Below, piece by piece: positions 1 through 6,773 of a stretch of 39,911 nucleotides of DNA. The notes under the pieces were generated by a model. It ran no database searches. It was not told the DNA's origin and was given only the letters and a program-made list of their open reading frames with translations. Within the stretch, counting starts at the first letter, position 1. Every line of letters starts with the position of its first letter. Origin of the DNA: Microcoleus sp. FACHB-DQ6. Its GTDB lineage: Bacteria; Cyanobacteriota; Cyanobacteriia; Cyanobacteriales; Microcoleaceae. Made by a program: the position numbers and the translations under genes. The DNA is taken from positions 1 to 39,911 of the forward strand of contig JACJNV010000070.1 in the NCBI GenBank assembly GCA_014695175.1, written 5' to 3'.

Positions 1-34
1 TTTCCCGAATTTCAATCTTGGCAACTCCTGACAT
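1..34 (-). CDS. 5' end of a probable IS630-type transposase ORF (partial)
   Basis: Reading leftwards from an ATG at 34-32, the first eleven codons give MSGVAKIEIRE before the window ends. The purine stretch AAGAAAG just upstream could be a ribosome binding site. The N-terminus resembles the helix-turn-helix start of IS630-type transposases common in filamentous cyanobacteria, but eleven residues are far too few to prove it. The neighbouring truncated gene at 90-302 would fit an insertion at this point. No terminal repeat could be defined. Confidence is limited by the window edge. Confidence 0.3.
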   Translation of the reverse strand, partial: MSGVAKIEIRE

Positions 35-89
35 CTTTCTTTCTTATATTTGGGTACTAACTTACAACGCAGATACATACTAAGTGTAG

Positions 90-302
90 CACTATTTTAG
101 GAAACTGGTATTAGCACCTCACTTAGAAGGAATGAATCTCGACAGGCTGAGTCAAGAAACAGCGATGGATGAGACAAGTTTACAGGAAGCACTAAAAACT
201 CTCGAACGCCACGATGTGGTTCGAGAAGTTGATGGTTGCTACTATATTACTGTCGAACTCTTCCGCCGCTGGGTTCAGATGTCATTGGGAGGGAAGGGAT
301 AG
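90..302 (+). pseudogene. C-terminal remnant of a STAND/AAA ATPase-type protein
   Basis: An open frame without a good start runs from 90 and ends with TAG at 300-302. It contains an ATG at 132, which would give 56 residues. The translation includes LQEALKTLERHDVV, REVDGCYY and a terminal TVELFRRWV. That is the usual look of the winged-helix tail of cyanobacterial ATP-binding STAND/AAA proteins, where the last strand is followed by ELxRRWV. No ATPase core is present upstream, so this is read as the tail of a broken gene rather than a working small protein. The assignment rests on motif recall only. Confidence 0.4.
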
Positions 303-418
303 TTAGTTATCCCTTTGAGTATTCGGCGGTTGAAACCAATCCTACACAAACTCTCGTCCCAGCAGAGGGCGGCTAAGAGAGAAGCTATAAAATTAATATT
401 ACTACTAGGCCAAATATT

Positions 419-556
419 TACATTATTGGCGGCCCTAACGGTTCAAGTAAAACTACAGTTTTCCTGAAATTATTACCTAATTTTTTAGCTCGACATAATT
501 TCTCTCATATTGCTTTTCAGATAAATAGACCCGGGTTTTTTCAAATAAGCCAGTGA
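419..556 (+). pseudogene. N-terminal remnant of a zeta-toxin-like P-loop kinase
   Basis: The frame reads YIIGGPNGSSKTTVFLKLLP and then NFLARHNFSH before running into unrelated sequence and a TGA at 554-556. Zeta-toxin-family proteins of cyanobacteria start with a segment of the form IYIIGGPNGAGKTT followed by LLPNFL, so the match covers the P-loop and first helix. The Walker A glycine before the lysine is a serine here (GSSKT instead of GSGKT), which would be expected to hurt nucleotide binding. Only about 35 family-like residues remain and no start codon is evident. It is a decayed fragment next to another one. Confidence 0.5.
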
Positions 557-880
557 AGCGCAGCTATCCCCTAGGGCATCGCCCAACCTCAGACCGAAGT
601 CATCAAATAACCAATAACCACTAACAAATAAGATAACTAATGTCAAGAGTGTTTTTTCGGAAATATTAAAGCTTAAATAAAAATTGCTACTGACATTTGC
701 GAATTATAGCACTTTGTTCCAAGTATTTGAAAATGCTAAGTTAATTAAAGATTTTATAAAAGTGACGCATAAGTCTTTACATTCTCGCTCGCAATTTTGT
801 TATTCTATTAGAAAGTTTCATTCACTCAACTGAATTTTTGTACCCCAGTCCTACCCCTAAACAGAACGGCAGTTTCCACA
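557..880. other. AT-rich intergenic region upstream of the decarboxylase gene
   Basis: This stretch of just over 300 bases holds no convincing gene. It is AT-rich after about 600 and presumably contains the promoter of the 881 gene. I could not pick out a secure -10/-35 pair. No strong ribosome binding site precedes the 881 ATG (the last bases are CAGTTTCCACA). Confidence 0.5.
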
Positions 881-1819
881 ATGAGAATTTTAGTCACAGG
901 CGGTGCGGGTTTCCTCGGTTCCCACCTAATCGATCGCTTAATGGCCCAAGGACATGAGGTAGTCTGCCTGGATAATTTTTACACCGGGACTAAACGCAAT
1001 ATCCTCAAATGGCTGGACAACCCGTATTTTGAGCTAATCCGCCACGACATCACGGAACCGATTCGGTTAGAGGTAGATCAGATTTACCATCTGGCCTGTC
1101 CCGCTTCGCCGATACACTATCAGTACAACCCTGTCAAGACAATTAAAACCAACGTCATCGGCACGATGAATATGCTGGGGCTGGCTAAACGGGTGAAAGC
1201 AAGATTCTTTCTGGCTTCCACTTCCGAAGTGTACGGAGATCCTGACGTTCATCCGCAAACAGAAGATTATCGCGGCAACGTTAATTGTATTGGAATTCGC
1301 AGTTGCTATGACGAAGGGAAGCGAGTAGCTGAAACCTTATCTTTTGATTACCACCGTCAAAATGGGGTAGACATTCGAGTTGTGCGAATCTTCAATACCT
1401 ACGGCCCCCGGATGTTGGAAAATGACGGCAGAGTAGTGAGCAATTTTATTGCTCAAGCTTTGCGGAATCAACCGCTGACTGTATACGGCGACGGTTCCCA
1501 AACACGGAGTTTTTGCTACGTTTCTGATTTGGTGGAAGGATTTATTCGTTTGATGAATAGCGACCAAATCGGGCCGATGAATTTGGGGAATCCCGGCGAA
1601 TACACTATTTTGGAACTGGCAGAAAAAATTCAAAATATGATTAATCCAGGGGCAGAAATTATCTTTAAACCGCTGCCGGAAGACGATCCAAAACAGCGAC
1701 AACCGGATATTACTCGTGCTAAAACTTGGTTGGGGTGGGAGCCAACTGTGCCGCTGGATAAAGGTTTAGAGTTGACTGTAAAGGATTTTCGCGATCGCAT
1801 TGAGGGCAACCAAAAGTAG
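881..1819 (+). CDS. uxs: UDP-glucuronate decarboxylase (UDP-xylose synthase)
   Basis: This cytosolic extended SDR enzyme converts UDP-glucuronate to UDP-xylose with NAD+ recycled in the active site. The 312 residues begin directly with the Rossmann motif [12 protein letters not shown] (GxxGxxG at 7-13). TSEVYGDP follows at about 114-121 and the catalytic YxxxK is Y143-K147 ([11 protein letters not shown]). The [10 protein letters not shown] segment is also typical of UXS rather than of generic epimerases. The protein is soluble and lacks the membrane anchor of animal enzymes. The next gene makes its substrate, so the pair forms a UDP-glucose to UDP-glucuronate to UDP-xylose route, probably for exopolysaccharide or lipopolysaccharide. 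The gap of about 120 bases is filled by a heptamer repeat, so co-transcription is plausible but not shown. Confidence 0.92.
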   Translation: MRILVTGGAGFLGSHLIDRLMAQGHEVVCLDNFYTGTKRNILKWLDNPYFELIRHDITEPIRLEVDQIYHLACPASPIHYQYNPVKTIKTNVIGTMNMLGLAKRVKARFFLASTSEVYGDPDVHPQTEDYRGNVNCIGIRSCYDEGKRVAETLSFDYHRQNGVDIRVVRIFNTYGPRMLENDGRVVSNFIAQALRNQPLTVYGDGSQTRSFCYVSDLVEGFIRLMNSDQIGPMNLGNPGEYTILELAEKIQNMINPGAEIIFKPLPEDDPKQRQPDITRAKTWLGWEPTVPLDKGLELTVKDFRDRIEGNQK

Positions 1820-1862
1820 AGACTCGGAGAAGGGAAGAGTGGGGCAGGGGAAAAATCTTCCT

Positions 1863-1904
1863 TATTCCCAATTCCCAATTCCCAATTCCCAATTCCCGAT
1901 TGCC
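1863..1904. repeat. Heptamer short tandem repeat (ATTCCCA unit)
   Basis: About five consecutive copies of a 7-base unit (CCCAATT register) lie between the decarboxylase and dehydrogenase genes, ending about 35 bases before the dehydrogenase start. Heptameric short tandem repeats are a known feature of filamentous cyanobacterial genomes. Copy number is likely to vary between strains. Confidence 0.85.
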
Positions 1905-1938
1905 ATCTAATTTTTTTACTAACTTTGAGGACATTTGT

Positions 1939-3327
1939 ATGCATGTTTGCGTCATCGGTACAGGATATGTTGGCTTAGTCACCGGCACTTGTTTGGCCCA
2001 CATCGGCCACCACGTGATTTGCGTAGACAACAACGAAGAAAAAGTTAAATTAATGAAGTCTGGACAGTCGCCTATTTTTGAACCCGGACTGTCTGAATTA
2101 ATGTCCTCTGCATCTGCGTCGGGCAATCTAGAATTTACTTCGGATTTAGCAGCAGGAGTGGCTCACGGGGACATTTTGTTTATTGCCGTGGGGACGCCTC
2201 CTTTGCCTACTGGGGAAAGCGATACTCGCTACGTTGAAGCGGTTGCTCGCGGAATTGGAGCTCACCTCGAGGGCGATTACAAAGTCATTGTCAATAAATC
2301 TACGGTGCCCATCGGTTCCGGGGACTGGGTGCGGAGGATTGTCCTCGACGGTTTGGCGGAACGTCAAAAAGCTCACACCAATGATGTGGCTACGGGTGAG
2401 GAAGTAGCCGCAAAAAAAGGTGTGGTATTTGATGTAGTTAGCAACCCGGAGTTTTTGCGGGAGGGCTGTGCTGTTTTCGATACTTTTAATCCCGATCGCA
2501 TTGTTCTCGGCAGCAACTCTCGGCGGGCGATGGATATGATGCTACAGTTATACCGGCCGATTGTCGATCGCAAGTATGCAGAAAATCCGTCTTTGCCGGA
2601 GGTTCCTGTGGTGATGACTGATATCAGTTCAGCGGAGATGATTAAGTACGCAGCTAATGCTTTTTTGGCTACGAAGATTAGCTTTATTAATGAAGTTGCT
2701 AATATTTGCGATCGCGTCGGTGCAGATATTACCCAAATATCGAAAGGTATCGGTTTAGATTCGCGGATTGGTAGCAAGTTTCTGCAAGCTGGCATTGGTT
2801 GGGGCGGTTCTTGTTTCCCGAAAGATGTCTCAGCTTTAGTTCATACTGCCGAGGATTACGGTTACGAGGCGCATTTGCTGAAAGCGGCAGTGGAAGTAAA
2901 CGAACGCCAGCGGTTGATTGCTATTGAAAAGTTGCAGCAAGTTTTGAAGATTCTCAAAGGTAAAACTGTCGGACTTTTGGGTTTGACTTTCAAGCCGGAT
3001 ACTGACGATTTGCGGGATGCTCCAGCGCTGAATTTAATCGACAATTTGAATCGGTTGGGAGCGAAAGTTAAAGCTTACGATCCGATTGTTTCTCAAACTG
3101 GGATGCGTCACGGTTTGTCGGGAGTTTTGGTAGAAACCGATCCGGAAAGACTGGCCGACGGTTGCGATGCTTTGGTGTTGGTGACTGACTGGGAACAGTT
3201 TCGTAATTTAGATTACGATAAAATGGCCAAGTTGATGAATCATCCGGTGATGATTGATGGCCGCAATTTCTTAGACAAGAAGGCTTTAGAAGCGGCTGGT
3301 TTCCAATATCTGGGTATTGGAAGGTAA
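1939..3327 (+). CDS. ugd: UDP-glucose 6-dehydrogenase
   Basis: This enzyme oxidises UDP-glucose to UDP-glucuronate with two NAD+. The ATG at 1939 is preferred over an upstream in-frame ATG at 1900: it is preceded by GAGG at 1927-1930 and opens straight into the NAD-binding motif MHVCVIGTGYVGL. The 462 residues fit the UDP-glucose/GDP-mannose dehydrogenase family. Visible motifs are AVGTPP (about 83-88), STVPIGSG (121-128), NPEFLREG (169-176) and the catalytic cysteine C292 in GWGGSCFPKD. The C-terminal UDP-binding domain contains LGLTFKPDTDDLRDAP. It lies just downstream of the UDP-xylose synthase, whose substrate it makes. An inverted repeat at 3340-3383 may close the transcription unit. Confidence 0.95.
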   Translation: MHVCVIGTGYVGLVTGTCLAHIGHHVICVDNNEEKVKLMKSGQSPIFEPGLSELMSSASASGNLEFTSDLAAGVAHGDILFIAVGTPPLPTGESDTRYVEAVARGIGAHLEGDYKVIVNKSTVPIGSGDWVRRIVLDGLAERQKAHTNDVATGEEVAAKKGVVFDVVSNPEFLREGCAVFDTFNPDRIVLGSNSRRAMDMMLQLYRPIVDRKYAENPSLPEVPVVMTDISSAEMIKYAANAFLATKISFINEVANICDRVGADITQISKGIGLDSRIGSKFLQAGIGWGGSCFPKDVSALVHTAEDYGYEAHLLKAAVEVNERQRLIAIEKLQQVLKILKGKTVGLLGLTFKPDTDDLRDAPALNLIDNLNRLGAKVKAYDPIVSQTGMRHGLSGVLVETDPERLADGCDALVLVTDWEQFRNLDYDKMAKLMNHPVMIDGRNFLDKKALEAAGFQYLGIGR

Positions 3328-3339
3328 AGGGTGAGCGTG

Positions 3340-3383
3340 AAGTTGCGATCGCCATTATATCTTGAGGATAGCGATCGCAACTT
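3340..3383. terminator. Inverted repeat built on GCGATCGC, between convergent genes
   Basis: AAGTTGCGATCGC at 3340-3352 pairs perfectly with GCGATCGCAACTT at 3371-3383 across an 18-base loop. It sits between the converging ugd and repeat-protein genes, where a bidirectional terminator is expected. It lacks a strong T tract, so it may simply be two HIP1 palindromes in opposite arms. Confidence 0.4.
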
Positions 3384-3436
3384 ATCCGTTAGATAGAATA
3401 AGTGCGATCGACTGCACCGATTCCCTATAATTATAC

Positions 3437-5542
3437 TCACTTACCTTTGTCTTTTTGCTGCTTTAGATAAGACTTAGCCCAAGCATACCGTCGGGAATCT
3501 TTCTTCAGCAGATAGTTTATCACTTCCCGCCGTTTATTCTCATCCTTGGCATTTTTGACAACCCGCTTCATTTCCGCATCCTGATCTTTGGGAGAAGCAC
3601 CGCGTTTAATTGCCTCATTAAACCAACGATCACCCTCTAACAATTCGCCCCGCTCAAAACAAATAGCTCCCATTAAAGTGTAAGGATGATGACTCTGAGG
3701 CTGATACTCAATCGCTTTTAGAGCGCACTTGTGTGCATCATCTAGTTTATCGATATCTCGGAAAGCACCGCCCCTAGTTGTTAGTAATGCTGACTTGAGT
3801 TTATTTTCTTTTATTTGGTTGAAGTCGAAATTTTCCGTCAGCTTCAATGCTCTTCTAGGTTTATCCGCCTTGCGCCAATGACTGCTGGCATTAGGCAAGT
3901 TCCATTTATTTCCAGTGCGCTGGTACTCCTGTTCGTAGAAAGTTGCTTCGTTTTTGTGGTAAGCAGTCCAAATCTTGCCAGAGAAAAGTTTCTGCCCTTG
4001 ATATCGTCGCTCTTCCTGCCACCCATAATAGCTATAGCTAGGTTGAGGTGCTTCAAGTTTATTCTCCTCCAGCCAAGCTACATCTATCTCCTCAAGTCGC
4101 TCTCCTTTATCCAGCTTTTGCAGAATTGCGTACAACGGACTCGAAGGTGATTTATCTTTATAGTTAGAGACATCATATTTCGACTTCAGAGCCGAAAATT
4201 CCCATTCTTGGGGAAAAGTAATTACGTCTTCACGTCCATTCTGTTTTGCCCAATCAATATCAGCCTCACTCAACTGCTCTCCCGACTTGATTTTCGACTT
4301 CAGACTAGCAGCACATTTGTCAAGAGCGATCGCGATCGTCTCAGTCAGCTTACGCTTTTTCAGAAAGTTAATATCTGGCTCACCTAGCTGACTTGCTGAA
4401 TCAATTTTTTTAAGAACTTTATACAGATGGCTAGAGAGGGATGAATCCTCATATTGGGTAGCTTTATACTTAATCTTCAGTTCAGCAAAGTGCCGATTAT
4501 TTTCAATTTCTACAACAATGCCAAGCGTTTCGCTCAGTTGATGCTCTTCTAGCCAATTAATATCTAATAAGCTCAACTGCTTATCCGCATCCAGCTTTTT
4601 CAGAATTTGATATAGCGGACTAAATAAAGATGAATCCAGATGTTTAGTTGCTTGATACTTAGTTTTTAGGTGAGAAAATACTGTTTGTTGTAAGGCTTCT
4701 CGTTCCTCAAAAATAGCAAGTGTTTCTGATAGATTTTCCTGTTTTAACCATTGAATATCTTTAGTGCTAAGTGGCTGGTTTTCGTCAATTCGTTTCAGGA
4801 TTTTATAGAGATTACTTGAGGGTAATGAATCCTGATTTTTAGTAGCTTTGTACATAAACTTCAGTCCAGCCAAGTGCTGCATTTTGCGAGAAATTTCTAT
4901 CGGTTCATAAAACCGATTCAATTTCATCCATATCACCTCTGAATCACTCAGTTGCTTTCCTCTGTCAATTTGACAAAGAAGGTCATACAGACGATTAGAG
5001 ATAGATGAATAGGAGCTACTGACTCGGTATTTTGTCGCTAGTTCAGCCAAGTGCCTCTCTTTATTTATTTTTTCTTGTTGCTCTCGTGCCAAAGCCAGCT
5101 TTTTTTCTTGTTGCTCTCGTGCCAAAGCCAGCTTTTTTTCTTGTTGCTCTCGTGCCAAAGCCAGCTTTTTTTCTTGTTGCTCTCGTTCCCTTTGTTGTTG
5201 TTGCTCTCGTTGCTGCTCTTTTTTCCAAATAAGCTTTACTTCTTGTTGCTCTAGTTCCAAAGCCATCCTTTCTTGTTTACTCAGTTTCTGACCTGAGTCA
5301 ACCTTCTTAAGAATTTTATAAAGAGGATTGGAGGGAGAAAGCTCCATTATCCATTCCCATTCTTTTAGAAAAAGAAGTTCGTCTGAAGTCAGGTTCACTC
5401 CTTCAGTACGCATATTCAGAAGTCCTCTCAAGGTCCAACATATACTAGAAAGAGGGACGCCTCGATATTTATTGGCTTTATTAGTTGCTTGATACTTAAC
5501 CAGGAGAAATGCAAATTCTTCAAAAAAACTTTCATCCTTCAT
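3437..5542 (-). CDS. Large repeat protein of unknown function with coiled coil and TPR-like tail
   Basis: I do not recognise a named family. Using the ATG at 5542 the product is 701 residues; an in-frame TTG at 5572 would add ten. It is built from a degenerate repeat of about 60 residues with the pattern LKxKYxAT, DSSxSSPLYKILKKID, LSxxDIxWL, LxET. Clear copies lie near residues 223-280, 288-346, 351-406 and 447-495, with weaker ones at 7-95, 164-213 and 409-432. Residues 95-164 are rich in Gln, Glu, Lys and Arg and should form a coiled coil, including a 33-bp tandem repeat (LALAREQQEKK units). The region 600-665 looks like a TPR pair (ALKAIEYQPQSHHPYTLMGA). There is no signal peptide or membrane segment, so a cytoplasmic scaffold is the best guess. 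No catalytic motif was seen. Confidence 0.75.
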   Translation of the reverse strand: MKDESFFEEFAFLLVKYQATNKANKYRGVPLSSICWTLRGLLNMRTEGVNLTSDELLFLKEWEWIMELSPSNPLYKILKKVDSGQKLSKQERMALELEQQEVKLIWKKEQQREQQQQREREQQEKKLALAREQQEKKLALAREQQEKKLALAREQQEKINKERHLAELATKYRVSSSYSSISNRLYDLLCQIDRGKQLSDSEVIWMKLNRFYEPIEISRKMQHLAGLKFMYKATKNQDSLPSSNLYKILKRIDENQPLSTKDIQWLKQENLSETLAIFEEREALQQTVFSHLKTKYQATKHLDSSLFSPLYQILKKLDADKQLSLLDINWLEEHQLSETLGIVVEIENNRHFAELKIKYKATQYEDSSLSSHLYKVLKKIDSASQLGEPDINFLKKRKLTETIAIALDKCAASLKSKIKSGEQLSEADIDWAKQNGREDVITFPQEWEFSALKSKYDVSNYKDKSPSSPLYAILQKLDKGERLEEIDVAWLEENKLEAPQPSYSYYGWQEERRYQGQKLFSGKIWTAYHKNEATFYEQEYQRTGNKWNLPNASSHWRKADKPRRALKLTENFDFNQIKENKLKSALLTTRGGAFRDIDKLDDAHKCALKAIEYQPQSHHPYTLMGAICFERGELLEGDRWFNEAIKRGASPKDQDAEMKRVVKNAKDENKRREVINYLLKKDSRRYAWAKSYLKQQKDKGK
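5074..5190 (-). repeat. 33-bp in-frame tandem repeat inside the repeat-protein gene
   Basis: The phrase CTTGTTGCTCTCG recurs at 5074, 5107, 5140 and 5173, a spacing of exactly 33 bases, so three near-identical units plus a partial one are present. On the coding strand each unit gives EQQEKKLALAR. The near identity points to recent slippage or unequal crossing-over, and the multiple-of-three length keeps the frame. Confidence 0.92.
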
Positions 5543-5751
5543 AACAGTTATCACAGCAATATTTTTACTCAAAACTCACAAAAATTAACACCTAACGCCT
5601 TCTCTCATTCCATCAAATCATGCGCCGCTAATTCACCCGGATAAAAGCGATCGCTCAAAATCTCTTTTTTTAACCAGTGATTATGAATAAATATTGTTTA
5701 CTGTCGATCGCCAACGTCTACAATGAGACAAATCAGTCGATCGCACTCCTG

Positions 5752-5782
5752 AGCGTAAGGTGCTCCGTGCTCACCTTACGCT
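5752..5782 (-). terminator. Hairpin downstream of the 156-residue gene
   Basis: AGCGTAAGGTG at 5752-5762 pairs with CACCTTACGCT at 5772-5782 over a 9-base loop, an 11-bp perfect stem. It begins about ten bases after the stop codon of the minus-strand gene ending at 5793, the right place for a terminator. No T run follows on the minus strand, so it may instead be a dispersed palindrome. Confidence 0.45.
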
Positions 5783-5792
5783 TGAAAACTGT

Positions 5793-6263
5793 TTAAAAAT
5801 TCTCCATCAAGGCTTTTTCTTGGGCGTAAACATCTCGTAGCTGTTGCAGTGCTGAGGCAGAAATTACCGATTTAACTGTAGCTACTAATTTGCCCCACTC
5901 AAGCAAGCTGTCAACTGAAACAGCGGCTTTGAAGTTGTACGTATAGAATTTAGTCCAAAATTCTGGTGCTTGTGTGCGTTTCCAGCGTTTGTACCATCCG
6001 ACAAAATCTTGAGCGCAGGGCCGTTTTACTTCTAAGATTGGGGGGAAATCGGCGTAGCTGACAAACCTGCTGATTCCTTGGGCGTGAACGTATACCATGC
6101 AGTGGCAGCATTCGATCCGGTATATCTGTTCGGCTGATATGTTGAATAAGAGTGCCACTGTTTCTTCGGTGACAAATCTCGATCGCGGATTGACGATCGA
6201 CGATTTGTGAATAATTTTTGATGCGCCGATCGCTGACGATCTTAGCTGATTTTCTGATATCAT
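5793..6263 (-). CDS. Conserved-looking hypothetical protein, 156 residues
   Basis: I do not recognise a family. The protein is soluble-looking, with no signal peptide or membrane helix. It has a Cys-His pair (IECCHCMVYVHAQGISRF) near residues 50-67 and an aromatic stretch FVGWYKRWKRTQAPEFWTKF near 87-106, then a helical C-terminus. The CCHC cluster could bind metal, but the spacing fits no finger I know. Coding is supported by its length free of stops and by a normal ATG. It is divergent from the HTH gene at 6430, with about 165 bases between them that must hold both promoters. Whether the HTH protein regulates it is an inference from position only. Confidence 0.6.
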   Translation of the reverse strand: MISENQLRSSAIGASKIIHKSSIVNPRSRFVTEETVALLFNISAEQIYRIECCHCMVYVHAQGISRFVSYADFPPILEVKRPCAQDFVGWYKRWKRTQAPEFWTKFYTYNFKAAVSVDSLLEWGKLVATVKSVISASALQQLRDVYAQEKALMENF

Positions 6264-6429
6264 TGTAGTTGCATCTGGTGGTGGTAGCTAAATCTATCTC
6301 TGCTAAGTGCGATCGACAGAAATTATCTGTCGGGATTAATTTTAACTGGCGATCGTCTTTAGTTTGCAGACCGGGGGCGATCGCTTTTTGATATATTATA
6401 CTAAATCCAAAATTTTGTAAATAGTGAAT

Positions 6430-6648
6430 ATGAGCAAAGGCTTAGTCAGATTGCGGGTTCGAGAGTTGGCTGCCGAGAAGGGATGGACGCTCAAGGAAGT
6501 TGCGGAGCGATCGGGCGTGGGCTACAGTACGATTAGCAATTATGCCCGTTCTCAGGGGATGGCAATGGTTGACTTTGCAGCCGTCCACAAGCTGGCTCGA
6601 ACTTTTGATGTGATGATTGAGGATTTCGTGGTAATCCTCGAAAAATAG
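6430..6648 (+). CDS. Small XRE/Cro-type helix-turn-helix regulator
   Basis: A 72-residue, single-domain DNA-binding protein. Residues 4-65 carry the five-helix XRE fold: VRELAAEKGWTLKEVAERSG followed by the recognition helix region VGYSTISNYAR and then ALARTFDVMIEDF-like packing (here LARTFDVMIEDFV). No second domain is present, so it is either a stand-alone repressor or an antitoxin-like factor. An in-frame GTG at 6424 is the alternative start, adding two residues. The ATG at 6430 is preferred on family grounds although no clear ribosome binding site is seen. No toxin gene adjoins it on the same strand; ppk follows after about 125 bases. Confidence 0.85.
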   Translation: MSKGLVRLRVRELAAEKGWTLKEVAERSGVGYSTISNYARSQGMAMVDFAAVHKLARTFDVMIEDFVVILEK

Positions 6649-6773
6649 TTGGAAGTTTTGCCTAAATTCAATGTTTGAGCGATCGACTAAAAGCAGATGC
6701 GAACAAATTCTTTAACCTGCGATACTAATTCACAGATGCGATCAACCGAGCCTCCCAAAGACTCCCTCAAACC

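Noticed and set aside
5605-5694. Short minus-strand frame ending LAAHDLME
   Set aside because: Looks protein-like (YPGELAAHDLME) but is only about 30 residues with no start codon; possibly a remnant but not supportable.
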